Part shown: piece after piece, positions 28,301-36,855 of the stretch
Layout: every line of letters starts with the position of its first letter
Position numbering within the stretch: the first letter of the stretch is position 1
Origin: Cyclobacterium plantarum
Lineage (GTDB): Bacteria; Bacteroidota; Bacteroidia; Cytophagales; Cyclobacteriaceae
Assembly: GCF_011290685.1 (NCBI RefSeq)
Contig: NZ_JAANYN010000002.1
Span: 1-64,000, forward strand
Length of the DNA: 64,000 nucleotides
Reading direction: 5' to 3'
Position numbers and translations under genes: made by a program
Notes under the pieces: model-generated
Database searches by the model: none
What the model saw: only the letters and a program-made list of their open reading frames with translations
What the model was told of the DNA's origin: nothing

Positions 28301-28622
28301 ATTGAAAGCGGCTACCATCAACGGCGCCCGGTATATCGGAATGGATGCGGACCTGGGATCACTCAAGCCCGGTAAACTGGCCGATTTGATCGTTTTGGAT
28401 AAAAATCCGCTAGCGGATATCCGCCACTCGGAAAGCATCACCCATACCATGATCAACGGACGCTTGTATGAAACGGAAAACATGAACGAGATCGGCCACC
28501 TTAACCGGGAGCGACCGCCCTTTTACTGGGAAAATCGCCTGTTTCAGGAAGCCTTTCCCTGGCACGAGAGCATCCAAACGTACATGCACAGCGGCTGTGG
28601 CTGCGGTGTAGGCAGGCACTAA
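25338..28622 (+). CDS. secreted TolB-like propeller fused to an amidohydrolase
   Basis: 1094 residues with a signal peptide (FKTAVILLFITSPILAQ). Residues about 45-640 form PD40/TolB-type propellers with many SPDGxxxxF blades (DVSPDGNTIVFDLLGDIY, RFSPDGKWISFTSDAGG and others). From about 660 to 1060 is an imidazolonepropionase-type amidohydrolase: GTVIVEGSTIKAVG, the metal-binding VDAHAHIGAF near 714, GHTGIEHN, LGGHGQLQGLG, and GSLKPGKLADLIVLDKNPL. Homologues are common in marine Bacteroidota and are annotated as peptidase- or amidase-like; the substrate is unknown. The C-terminus HSGCGCGVGRH is unusual. Its last codons overlap by 4 nt the end of the convergent acetyltransferase gene. Confidence 0.93.
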   Translation: MSAILFKTAVILLFITSPILAQEETDWQVAAPEGDWEFENVTFTTDEGTWMNLDVSPDGNTIVFDLLGDIYSMPISGGTATVLRSGLPFEVQPRFSPDGKWISFTSDAGGGDNVWVMKPDGSDARQVTKESFRLLNNAVWMPDGNYLVARKHFTSGRSLGAGEMWQYHISGGEGLQLTQRKNDQQDVNEPSVSPDGRYLYFSEDMAPGGSFEYNRDPNGLIYVIKRYDFETGETETLTGGPGGAARPQVSPDGKKLAFVKRVRTKSVLYIHDLETGEEWPVYDELNKDQQTAWAIFGVYPGFAWMPDNRQILIWAKGKIQKIDTENLDQSNIPFTVNATIPVAERVHFSHPIARETFTSRMIRDAVTSPDGRQLVFRALGYLWIKDLPKGKPRRITEGTDFEAEPAFSPTGDKILFVTWNDLNKGAIKEVNLSNNRLSILSQEKGIYRNPSYSPDGSRILYRKESGNLDQGRTFTKNPGIYLMDRQSRETKKLVEEGDFPVFTRDGNRVFFQTGGKFFGNLTKSLKSVDLNGQDERTHIESKYANRLVPSPDNQWVAFIHLHKAYLAPLVLNGQTVNLDDKTKSLPVAQLSEDAGLNLHWSPDSETILWTLGDAYHSKRLDENFDFLGQSDLEEEKTETEPIKIGLEAAVDRPEGIIAFTGATLITMEGDEVIENGTVIVEGSTIKAVGASAAISIPDGALVYDMAGKTIMPGIVDAHAHIGAFRDGLTVQQNWQLYANLAYGVTTAHDPSANTETVFTLSEMVQSGALVGPRIFSTGFILYGADGDFKAVINKLEDARFSVRRTKAFGATAVKSYNQPRRDQRQQVLQAARELGVNVVPEGGSTFFHNLSMIQDGHTGIEHNIPIAPVYKDVLELWGQTEVGYTPTLIVNYGGINAEYYWYQKTNVWENEKLLRFSPRGMIDARSRHRTMVPEETYENSHILTSRQVTDLANKGVTVNLGGHGQLQGLGAHWELWSLAQGGMSNHEALKAATINGARYIGMDADLGSLKPGKLADLIVLDKNPLADIRHSESITHTMINGRLYETENMNEIGHLNRERPPFYWENRLFQEAFPWHESIQTYMHSGCGCGVGRH

Positions 28623-29374
28623 GACTCCTTTCTATCTACAAAAAAATAGGGATCCTTCTTTAATTGGAGGGTCCCTTTTTCCCAAAGGCTCCGGGCATCC
28701 ATCAGTACCGAATCGGCTAGCAGCACCTTTCCATTTTGGCAGGAATCCGATCCCAAAAGTCCTTCCACCCGCTCGTAACGCTGCTCGAATCCGGCAAAAT
28801 CATGCGTATAATACGATTTCAACATCTCTCTTCTGGTTTGATCTTTTAAGGTATAAAGGACCCTGGCACCCAATAGATAAGGTGGTTTGATGCCTTCTTC
28901 CACGGCATGCATGGAGGTATTGGGCCGGGACCCGCAGCCCAGAAACAGGATTTTTCCATGCACTTCAGGAAGCTTGGCAAAAGGAGAATGCGGGCCGCAG
29001 GGTGTATCATCCAGCAAATGTTGGGAGAGAAAATAATCGCTTAATTTTCCGATCGCACAGACCGAGTGTGTGGGGTGCATGCTTCGTTCTACCCCTGGAA
29101 AGGTGCGGAAAAACTCCGGCAGGCCGCCGACACAAGAGGGAGTTTTCAAAACATCGAAAAATGGATTTTTTGGGGTAACGGTCTTATACGATAATGCAGG
29201 CATCAACAAGGTTCCTTCAGGTCCCAACAGATCCAGAAGGGCATTAACGACGATTTTTGCCCTGTCCGAAAACTTTCCTAAGGAATTCAAAGAGGCATGA
29301 ACCAGTACCTGGTCCCCCTCGCCCAACCCAAGCTGGCTCAGGTCGGCTTGAATCAGTTTTTTCCATTCCGTCAT
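28619..29374 (-). CDS. AAC(3)-family N-acetyltransferase
   Basis: 251 residues, near the usual 260-280. Family motifs are visible: DQVLVHASLNSLG near residue 20, GPEGTLLMPALSY near 52, ERSMHPTHSVCAIG near 95 with the conserved His-Pro-Thr, TPCGPHSPFAKL, and SMHAVEEGIKPPYL. Family members acetylate the 3-amino group of aminoglycosides, but many chromosomal copies act on other amines and do not give resistance. It lies 18 nt downstream of the PEP-hydrolase-like gene and probably shares its transcript. A metabolic role linked to that neighbour is inference. Confidence 0.87.
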   Translation of the reverse strand: MTEWKKLIQADLSQLGLGEGDQVLVHASLNSLGKFSDRAKIVVNALLDLLGPEGTLLMPALSYKTVTPKNPFFDVLKTPSCVGGLPEFFRTFPGVERSMHPTHSVCAIGKLSDYFLSQHLLDDTPCGPHSPFAKLPEVHGKILFLGCGSRPNTSMHAVEEGIKPPYLLGARVLYTLKDQTRREMLKSYYTHDFAGFEQRYERVEGLLGSDSCQNGKVLLADSVLMDARSLWEKGTLQLKKDPYFFVDRKES

Positions 29375-29392
29375 AGTTAAAATGGAGAGATC

Positions 29393-30256
29393 TTAATTTT
29401 TCAACGTTAACTGCTTAAACGAACGCGTAAGATCCAGCAGGGATTGCTCCACACCCATACGCTCCAGGGAAGAGGCGCCCACAAAACCGTGTACATCCGT
29501 AGCATCCAGTACCTGCCGCACGTCCTCTGGGGTGTTGATCGGGCCGCCGTGCGTCAAAAAAAACAAGTTCGGATTAATGGATTGGCAGGCATCCATTATT
29601 TCACGGGTTTTGTCAATCGCCTCCTCCATGGTACAGGAAGCTCCGGTAACCCCCACGGAGCCCCCGACGGTGGTGCCGACGTGGGCAATGATGGCATCCG
29701 CACCGGCTTCCGCCATTTTGATCGCCTCCTCTGGTTTGGCCACGTAAACAATGGAAAACATATCCATTTTATCGGCTATACGCACCATCTCCACCTCTTT
29801 GTCAAAGCTCATTCCGGTCTCCTCCAATATCTGACGGAAATTTCCATCTACGATGCAGTGGGTGGGGAAATTATTGATTCCCGAGAAGCCCATATCTTTC
29901 ACTTTGAGTAAGTGATGCCAAATCCTTCGTCGGGGATCCGAACCGTGAACGCCGCAAATCACGGGCACTTCTTCCACCACGGGCAAGACCTCAAACTCAC
30001 CAATCTCCATGGCTACCGCATTGGCATCTCCATAGGCCATGAGGCCGGCAGTAGAGCCATGACCTGACATGCGAAAACGGCCCGAATTGTAGATAATGAT
30101 CAAGTCCGCTCCGCCTTTTTCGATAAACTTGGCACTGATACCTGTTCCGGCACCGGCAGCTATTATGGCTTTTTTATTATCAATGGTTTTCTTCAGGCGA
30201 TCCCTTACTTCTTGTCGGCTGTAAGGGTTGCCCTTTCCTGTCCAGGGGTTAGGCAT
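29393..30256 (-). CDS. PEP-hydrolase-family TIM-barrel protein (Tm-1 C-domain-like)
   Basis: 287 residues. It matches the PEP_hydrolase family (PF09370-type): ARAGTG-like IIAAGAGTGISAKFIEKGGADLIIIYNSGRFR, MAYGDANAVAMEIGEF, ICGVHGSDPRRR, GFSGINNFPTHCIVDGNFRQILEETG, GADAIIAHVGTTVGGSVG, and FLTHGGPINTPEDVRQVLD. The fold is a TIM barrel; the family is named for supposed phosphonopyruvate/PEP hydrolysis and the true reaction is unsettled. In plants the same domain follows a Tm-1-like domain in one chain. Here the Tm-1-like protein is encoded separately at 32723-33988. Confidence 0.88.
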   Translation of the reverse strand: MPNPWTGKGNPYSRQEVRDRLKKTIDNKKAIIAAGAGTGISAKFIEKGGADLIIIYNSGRFRMSGHGSTAGLMAYGDANAVAMEIGEFEVLPVVEEVPVICGVHGSDPRRRIWHHLLKVKDMGFSGINNFPTHCIVDGNFRQILEETGMSFDKEVEMVRIADKMDMFSIVYVAKPEEAIKMAEAGADAIIAHVGTTVGGSVGVTGASCTMEEAIDKTREIMDACQSINPNLFFLTHGGPINTPEDVRQVLDATDVHGFVGASSLERMGVEQSLLDLTRSFKQLTLKN

Positions 30257-30441
30257 GGTGCTTAGTTATTTTAAAATTTGGTTTAAAAAAGCAAGTTACC
30301 TCAAAAGCTCCGTTGATTCAAGGAACCTATCGGCTTTTGAAAGGTATTATTCCATTTTTTTGTTTGGTTTTTTAAAATTGATTAAATTATATGAAATTTC
30401 TCCTTGGCGTTTTTTGACAATAGATTAACCCAAATATTACT

Positions 30442-32619
30442 ATGGAATCAAAAGAAAGCATTTACAGACAGACAGAATACAATCCATTAAAAATGGCAGT
30501 TTTTCTCATATTCCTGTTGGCATTGCTGGCTTGTCAGGAGGAAAAGGAAATTGTTCCCAGGGGCGAAATGGACATATCGGGTGTAGTTACCGGAGCCAAC
30601 GGTCCGGAAGCGGGGGTTTGGGTTATCGCAGAAACCCAGGACCTCCCTACCCGCTATGCCAAAATCGTGGTCACGGATGATGAAGGCAGGTACCTGATAC
30701 CCGAATTACCTGATGCAAGCTTTGATGTATGGGTGAGGGGTTACGGGTTGGTGGATTCACCTAAAGAAAAGGCCAGCCCCGGTCAATCATTAGACCTCAA
30801 TGCAATAGAAGCACCAAGTCCGAAGGAGGCAGCTGAGTATTACCCTGCCGGGTATTGGTTTTCGCTATTGGAAGTTCCGGATAAAAGTCATTTTCCCGGA
30901 ACCGGTCCTGAAGGAAACGGCATAGCTCCAAACATTACCAATCAGGCCCAATATCTGAGAAACATCAAAAATGGCAACTGCCTGGCCTGCCACCAACTTG
31001 GCAGCAAGGGTACCCGGGAGTTTCATCCCTCATTCAGAGAAATTGAAAGTTCAGAGGCTGCATGGGAAAGAAGATTGCAATCCGGACAAGCAGGAGGAAG
31101 CATGACTTCTTCCTTACATCAGCTGGGAAAAGAAGGTTTTTTAAAAATGTTTGCCGACTGGACGGATCGGATTGAAGAAGGGGAAATTCCTGAAATGCCC
31201 AAAAGGCCGGAAGGGCTGGAAAGAAATGTGGTCATCACCCAATGGGACTGGGCGGACCCCAAGGCTTATTTACATGATCTGGTTTCTACCGACAGGAGAA
31301 ACCCGACTGTAAATGCCAATGGGCTGATTTATGGTGCCCTGGAAGCCAGTGCCGATTACCTTCCCGTGCTTGACCCGGTAAACCATACCACGTCCAAGGT
31401 ACCCCTGACAGTAAGAGATCCCAATACCCCTGTTGCCTCCGGCCCGGAGATGCCTGCTGCTTCCCCCTATTGGGGAGAAGAAGCCATCTGGAACAGCAAA
31501 GCCAATGTACATAACCCCATGCTGGATGAAGAAGGCAGGGTATGGATAACGGCTGCAGTTCGTCCTTTTGATAATCCTTCGGTTTTTAAGGAAGGATCCG
31601 ATCATCCCTCCGCAAAAGTATTTCCCTTAAATCGATCCAGCCGTCATCTTGGGGTATATGATCCCGAGACGGAAACATACCAACACATCAGTACCGGATT
31701 CAGCACCCATCACCTGATGTTTGCCGAAGACGAAAACAATACCCTTTGGACCAGCGGCGGAGGTCAGGCGGTAGGTTGGCTGGACACCAAAAAATACCTT
31801 GAAACCGGAGATGAAATTGCCTCCCAGGGATGGACCCCGCTGATCCTGGATACCAATGGGAATGGAAAGAGAGATGCTTACGTGGAACCCGATGAGGAGG
31901 TAGATCCTGCAAAAGACAAGAGAATCACCAATGGGCTTTATGCCGTGGCTCCGGCTGCGGATGGATCAGTCTGGGGTTCTTCCCTGGGTTATCCCGGAGC
32001 TGTAATACGAATAGTTCCCGGTGATAATCCTTCCGAAACTGCGCTGACCGAATTATATGAATTGCCTCTGGATGAGGCCGGTGAACCCATAGAAGGCTGG
32101 TCACCCAGAGGAATGGATATTGACCGGAATGGGGTGGCCTGGGTGGCCCTTGCCAGCGGGCACATGGCCAGCTTTGACAGAAGCAAGTGCAACGGACCTT
32201 TAAATGGACCTGATGCTACCGGACAGCATTGCCCCGAAGGATGGACCTTCTACCCGGAACCCCTTCCCCAGATGAAAGGTGTGGACTATCCCGGCAGTGC
32301 TGAATCCAGCTATTACACCTGGGTAGATCAGTTCAATACGCTGGGTCTGGGTGAAAATATACCTATCAATACCGGAAATGAATCGGAAGGCCTGTTGGTG
32401 CTAAAAGACGGAGAATGGGTAGTCTTGCGGGTGCCTTATCCCATGGGATTTTATACCAAATGGATGGACGGCCGCATCGATGATCCCGATACAGGTTGGA
32501 AAGGAAGGGGAATCTGGGCTACCATCAGTACCCGGGCACCTTTTCACATGGAGGGAGGAAAAGGTACCACCAGCAAGGTGTACCATTTCCAAATGCGACC
32601 CGATCCGCTGGCCTATTAA
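30442..32619 (+). CDS. lipoprotein with beta-sandwich, haem motif and propeller
   Basis: 725 residues. A signal peptide ends in a lipobox (LALLAC). A carboxypeptidase-regulatory-like beta-sandwich follows (ISGVVTGANGPEAGVWVIAE ... DDEGRYLIPELP). A single haem-type CLACH (C180, C183, H184) comes next. The remaining 500 residues resemble a virginiamycin-B-lyase-like propeller (WITAAVRPFDNPS, HHLMFAEDENNTLWTSGGGQAVGWLDT, PRGMDIDRNGVAWVALASGHMASFDRSKC). Homologues are secreted proteins of unclear function in Bacteroidota and Acidobacteria. It stands alone between the PEP-hydrolase and Tm-1 genes and ends at a hairpin. Confidence 0.82.
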   Translation: MESKESIYRQTEYNPLKMAVFLIFLLALLACQEEKEIVPRGEMDISGVVTGANGPEAGVWVIAETQDLPTRYAKIVVTDDEGRYLIPELPDASFDVWVRGYGLVDSPKEKASPGQSLDLNAIEAPSPKEAAEYYPAGYWFSLLEVPDKSHFPGTGPEGNGIAPNITNQAQYLRNIKNGNCLACHQLGSKGTREFHPSFREIESSEAAWERRLQSGQAGGSMTSSLHQLGKEGFLKMFADWTDRIEEGEIPEMPKRPEGLERNVVITQWDWADPKAYLHDLVSTDRRNPTVNANGLIYGALEASADYLPVLDPVNHTTSKVPLTVRDPNTPVASGPEMPAASPYWGEEAIWNSKANVHNPMLDEEGRVWITAAVRPFDNPSVFKEGSDHPSAKVFPLNRSSRHLGVYDPETETYQHISTGFSTHHLMFAEDENNTLWTSGGGQAVGWLDTKKYLETGDEIASQGWTPLILDTNGNGKRDAYVEPDEEVDPAKDKRITNGLYAVAPAADGSVWGSSLGYPGAVIRIVPGDNPSETALTELYELPLDEAGEPIEGWSPRGMDIDRNGVAWVALASGHMASFDRSKCNGPLNGPDATGQHCPEGWTFYPEPLPQMKGVDYPGSAESSYYTWVDQFNTLGLGENIPINTGNESEGLLVLKDGEWVVLRVPYPMGFYTKWMDGRIDDPDTGWKGRGIWATISTRAPFHMEGGKGTTSKVYHFQMRPDPLAY

Positions 32620-32644
32620 TAACAATCAAGTCTTTCAATCAAAA

Positions 32645-32677
32645 AACTCTTCCAAAGTTTTAAACTTTGGAAGAGTT
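32645..32677. terminator. long perfect palindrome, likely terminator of the haem-propeller gene
   Basis: 16-bp arms beginning AACTCTTCCAAAG, 1-nt centre, 25 nt after the stop of the rightward gene. A short T-rich stretch follows at 32684. Palindromes of this look recur in Bacteroidota intergenic DNA, so it may also be a repeat family member. Confidence 0.65.
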
Positions 32678-32709
32678 AATTGCTTTTTTGGAAGAGTTAT
32701 TTGAAAATA

Positions 32710-32740
32710 GACCTGTCAGGTTTTAAAAACCTGACAGGTC
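32710..32740. terminator. palindrome overlapping the 3' end of the Tm-1-like gene
   Basis: 15-bp arms GACCTGTCAGGTTTT / AAAACCTGACAGGTC with a 1-nt centre. The right arm encodes the last codons (DLSGF, stop) of the leftward gene. It could terminate both convergent transcripts. Confidence 0.6.
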
Positions 32741-33988
32741 TTTATATTTAGGTTTAACCCTTTCCAAAATCCCCAAAAGCTGTTCGACGGCCGCCCTGGC
32801 AAAAGTCTGCTCATTGATATTCGCAGCTATTAGGGTCGTTGCGATTTCCGGATCCAGGTGCCTGGATAGGGCATCTTCAAATGCAAGCGTAGTTTTCTTA
32901 TCAAAAAAAACATTGCCAGGCGCATCCAGTTGGGAAAAGCCATTCATCGGAGTGATTACTGTTATTTTTGATTTATACCGGCCTTTGTTCAGTTTTTTCG
33001 CGATTTGTTTTGCCATCGCCATATTTTCTGCTTCGTTGGTTCGCATAAGCGTCACATCCGGAGCCCATTGATAGAAAAGCCTATCCTTGTATTGCTCCGG
33101 TACAGATGATTTGGAACCAAAATTAACCATGTCCAGACAGCCGGGTGCCAGCACCAAAGGCAGGTTCATTTCCACCGCTGCGTTCAACCTGTCAGGACCT
33201 GCGCTTAAGATTCCACCGCAAAGTTCATCCGCCAATTCGGTGGTGGTCAGGTCCAGGACCCCATCAAACACCCCTTCTCTGATCAGGGCTTCCATGGTCT
33301 TCCCGCCCAAACCATTGGCATGAAATGCCATTACCTCAAATCCCTTCTCCTGCAATATCCGGGTACATTCATTGACACATGCTGTGGTATTGCCAAACAT
33401 GCTGATGGCAATGACACCTTTCGCTTGCTTCATTTGGGTCACTTTCACTCTCCCCATGGCCACAATGGCTGCTGCTGCCTGGTCTATGATGGGCACAATA
33501 ATGCTGTTCAGTTCAGCCACATCCACGACTGACGGAATAAGGACGATATCCTTCAGACCCACCAGGGAAGAAACATCCTTTGTAGCAAGAGTAGAAATAC
33601 ATAGCTTTGGCAGCCCAAGTGGTAATACCTTCATGGCAGAAAGCGCCAGGAAGGTTCCTCCTCCTCCACCCATGGCAATCACCCCTTTGAGCTTGTTTTG
33701 TTCTGAAAAGGCGGAGAGAATCTTTCTCAAACCCTTAGCCATCACCTCCAGGGCGAGTCCACGGTCTTTTTTGGTTCTCAATTCATGCAGTGCGAAACCT
33801 CCATTTGCCGCTACCTGGGCTGCTTCCAGGTCCACGGGGAAAATATTCGTAGAGCCCATGATACCGACATTTATGCAAAAAACATTTTCGCCGGAAGCCA
33901 TGACTTGTTCACGGAGCCGGGAATAAACCGCTGCTTTGGTATCAAAACAACCCATTATTAAAATTGCCGGTGCTTCAGGAAACTTCAT
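32723..33988 (-). CDS. Tm-1-like ATP-binding protein (UPF0261)
   Basis: 421 residues, normal for UPF0261/Tm-1-like proteins. It starts APAILIMGCFDTKAAVYSRLRE and contains GVIAMGGGGGTFLALSAMKVLPLGLPKLCISTLATKDVSSLVG, AISMFGNTTACVNECTRIL, GVLDLTTTELADELCGGILSAGPDRL and TVITPMNGFSQLDAPGNVFFD. The GGGGG loop is part of the ATP-binding cleft in the plant virus-resistance protein Tm-1. The bacterial function is unknown. It faces the PEP-hydrolase-like gene at 29393, whose product corresponds to the second half of Tm-1. The last five codons are made of a palindromic repeat. Confidence 0.88.
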   Translation of the reverse strand: MKFPEAPAILIMGCFDTKAAVYSRLREQVMASGENVFCINVGIMGSTNIFPVDLEAAQVAANGGFALHELRTKKDRGLALEVMAKGLRKILSAFSEQNKLKGVIAMGGGGGTFLALSAMKVLPLGLPKLCISTLATKDVSSLVGLKDIVLIPSVVDVAELNSIIVPIIDQAAAAIVAMGRVKVTQMKQAKGVIAISMFGNTTACVNECTRILQEKGFEVMAFHANGLGGKTMEALIREGVFDGVLDLTTTELADELCGGILSAGPDRLNAAVEMNLPLVLAPGCLDMVNFGSKSSVPEQYKDRLFYQWAPDVTLMRTNEAENMAMAKQIAKKLNKGRYKSKITVITPMNGFSQLDAPGNVFFDKKTTLAFEDALSRHLDPEIATTLIAANINEQTFARAAVEQLLGILERVKPKYKDLSGF

Positions 33989-34173
33989 TTGATGAATTTA
34001 TTTTTTCAAAGGAAAATTACGATTGAATGTAGGCATTTTAGTTAAAAAAAGTAATGCATTAGGGCATTTAAAAATATTATGAAATCAAAAGCATTGGCCT
34101 GGCTTTGATTTTTATCCCATGACACTTAGGCTTATCTTTATAAGATCACTTTCAAAACACTAATTGACATTCA

Positions 34174-36855
34174 ATGATGACTACTAACAGCCCCCTTTTC
34201 CAAAAAATTACCCGCGACATGAATTTTCTAACCAAATGTTTCCAAAAGGTCTTGCAACAGCTTGGTGAGCATGATTTGGAAAAAATGGTTGTCCAAAAAA
34301 CAGGATCCATGGAAATCGAACTGGAAGCCGGAGAGTTGGAGGAAAAGCATATTCAGGTTCTCAGCATTTACCTTCAGTTGATGAACCTGGTAGAGGAAAA
34401 TGCAGGGGTTCAGATGCGTCGGAAGATGATCAATGAAAATGGTTGTACTTCCATCAGAGGATCATGGGGCGAAACCTTTCAACGTTGGCAAAAACAGGGA
34501 TTGACGGCCAATCAAATGGCAAAAGTCGTTCGGCAAATCCAGGTGTACCCGGTATTGACGGCTCACCCTACGGAGGCCAAAAGAAAATCCATTTTGGAGC
34601 TTCACCGGGAAATCTATTTGAACCTGGTCAAACTGGAAAACAATGCCTATTCCAAATTTGAAAGAACCGGTATGGAGCGGGAAATCGTTGCTTTATTGGA
34701 GCGCTGGTGGAGAACAGGTGAAGTGTACCTGGAAAAACCCACTCTGGAAATGGAAAGAAACAATGTCATGCATTATTTTTCCAAGGTTTTCCCTAAAGCC
34801 CTACTCAAAGCTGACCAACAATTGATGGACAGCTGGGCAGCCATGGGTTTTGATCCTTCCGTTTTTAATGAGGCAGCTGCCTTTCCTGATTTTCAATTGG
34901 GAAGTTGGGTTGGCGGAGACCGGGATGGTCATCCATACGTAAGTGCCGAGCTTACCCAAAATACCTTGTTGGAGCATCGAAAAGCGGCCTTGTCCCTGAT
35001 TCTGGGAAACCTGGAATTGCTGGGATCAAGAATGAGTTTTTCTGCCATCAGGAATCCAGTACCAGAATTTTTTAAAGAAAAAATACAAGAAAAAGCCAGG
35101 GCAATCGGCCCGGAAAGCGAACCGGCCCTTGCCCGTAACCCCATGGAGCCCTGGCGGCAATTTATAAATTTGATGTTGTTAAAGGCTAAAAACACATCCT
35201 CACAACTCTGGGAGCAAGTGATCTATTGCAATGCTGATGAATTACTGGAAGACCTGCACATACTCAGAAAAAGCTTATTGGAAATTGATGCCGGCCATGT
35301 GGTTACTCAATTTATCCTACCCCTGGAAAGGCAGGTCAAATGTTTTGGGTTTCACCTGGCACACCTGGATATACGGCAAAACAGCAGCTTTCATGAGAAG
35401 GCCATGGAACAAATCATCGCCGGCACTTTTAGCGGTTTAAGCCCTTATTCCTCCTGGTCGGAAGCGGAAAAGGTACAATTTATTGGTGATGAACTTCAAA
35501 GCAACAGGCCATTTGCCTACCCCGGAAAATCCTTTGGTCCGGAGGCAGATCAGGTATTGGCTTGTTTTCAGGTTATTAGAAACCATATCGATCAGTTTGG
35601 TGCTGATGGAATCGGTTCGTTTATCGTCAGCATGACCCGAAGCCTGAGCGACCTTTTGGTGGTCTATTTATTTTTGCGTGAATCCGGTTTGGACAGAAAC
35701 CACTTTCAGGTAGTCCCGCTGTTTGAAACCATTGAAGATTTGCAGGAGTCCAGCCGAATACTGGAAGCCTTCCTCAGCCATCCTGCCTATCCCAAAAACA
35801 GCAAGTTACAGGAAATCATGCTGGGTTACAGTGACAGCAATAAGGATGGTGGTATCATGGCCAGCAGGTGGAACATCTATCAGGCCGAACAAAAGCTTAC
35901 CCAAACCGGACGCAAGCATGGGAAGGAACTTCGCTTTTTTCATGGCATAGGCGGAACCATCAGCCGCGGGGGCGGAAAATACCACCGCTTCCTGGAAAGC
36001 ATGCCACCAGGCAGCTTGCAGGGATCCCTTAAAATTACTGTGCAGGGAGAAACCATTTCTCAGCAGTTTGCCAACTTGCTGACTGCAGGTTATAACCTGG
36101 AAATGCTATTTTCAGGCACTGCCCTTCAAACCTCCTATTCCCTCTTTCCCGAGAAAATTCCGGATTTTCCAATGGATGCCTTGGAAAAGTTGTCTACCAT
36201 TGCTCAAAACCATTATCAGGAATTGGTCCGTCATCCGGATTTTCTGGAGTTCTATGGCCAGGCTACTCCCATTGATGTGCTGGAACTCAGCAAGATTGGA
36301 TCAAGGCCATCCCGAAGGAGTGGGAAAAGGTCACTGGATGACCTGAGAGCCATCCCCTGGGTATTTAGCTGGAGCCAGTCCAGGTTCAACCTTACTGGAT
36401 GGTATGGCATAGGAACAGCCTTTGAACAATTAAAAAGAAACCAATCGGAAGCTTATGAACAATTGAAATCAAATGCGGAAACCTGGCCCTTATTGAGGTA
36501 TATCCTGATACAGGTGGAAACAAATTTATTGAATGCAGACGAAGAAATCATGAACCAATATGCAGGATTGGTGGCAAACAGGGAAACGGGAGTGAAATTC
36601 ACCAAAAGCATCATGGAGGAACATAAACTTGCACTGCAGCATATCGGCGAATTATTGGGCAAGGAAAGGGAAGAAAGAAGAGCCGGCCTGCTGGACAGTA
36701 TAGTCCGGAGAAAAAATGCCCTTCACGGCTTGCACCAACTACAACTGAAGAATCTCAAAAACTGGAGAGATTCCAAAGAAATCGACTCGCCATTGGTAAC
36801 CCGATTGCTCAAAATAACCACGGCTTTGGCCAGTGGCTTGAAGAATACAGGTTGA
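34174..36855 (+). CDS. ppc: phosphoenolpyruvate carboxylase
   Basis: 893 residues, standard bacterial length. Catalytic motifs are all present: VLTAHPTEAKRKS near residue 131 (catalytic His), SWVGGDRDGHPYV near 245, LDIRQNSS near 400, MLGYSDSNKDGGIMASRW near 550, FFHGIGGTISRGGG near 588 and IDVLELSKIGSRPSRR near 700. The C-terminus KNTG is the invariant PEPC end. It carboxylates PEP to oxaloacetate and replenishes the TCA cycle in the cytoplasm. It is monocistronic; its stop abuts that of the convergent alginate-lyase-family gene with no spacer. Confidence 0.97.
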   Translation: MMTTNSPLFQKITRDMNFLTKCFQKVLQQLGEHDLEKMVVQKTGSMEIELEAGELEEKHIQVLSIYLQLMNLVEENAGVQMRRKMINENGCTSIRGSWGETFQRWQKQGLTANQMAKVVRQIQVYPVLTAHPTEAKRKSILELHREIYLNLVKLENNAYSKFERTGMEREIVALLERWWRTGEVYLEKPTLEMERNNVMHYFSKVFPKALLKADQQLMDSWAAMGFDPSVFNEAAAFPDFQLGSWVGGDRDGHPYVSAELTQNTLLEHRKAALSLILGNLELLGSRMSFSAIRNPVPEFFKEKIQEKARAIGPESEPALARNPMEPWRQFINLMLLKAKNTSSQLWEQVIYCNADELLEDLHILRKSLLEIDAGHVVTQFILPLERQVKCFGFHLAHLDIRQNSSFHEKAMEQIIAGTFSGLSPYSSWSEAEKVQFIGDELQSNRPFAYPGKSFGPEADQVLACFQVIRNHIDQFGADGIGSFIVSMTRSLSDLLVVYLFLRESGLDRNHFQVVPLFETIEDLQESSRILEAFLSHPAYPKNSKLQEIMLGYSDSNKDGGIMASRWNIYQAEQKLTQTGRKHGKELRFFHGIGGTISRGGGKYHRFLESMPPGSLQGSLKITVQGETISQQFANLLTAGYNLEMLFSGTALQTSYSLFPEKIPDFPMDALEKLSTIAQNHYQELVRHPDFLEFYGQATPIDVLELSKIGSRPSRRSGKRSLDDLRAIPWVFSWSQSRFNLTGWYGIGTAFEQLKRNQSEAYEQLKSNAETWPLLRYILIQVETNLLNADEEIMNQYAGLVANRETGVKFTKSIMEEHKLALQHIGELLGKEREERRAGLLDSIVRRKNALHGLHQLQLKNLKNWRDSKEIDSPLVTRLLKITTALASGLKNTG

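Noticed and set aside
28619-29374. Aminoglycoside resistance gene
   Set aside because: Family motifs support AAC(3)-type fold, but chromosomal metabolic context gives no reason to claim resistance.
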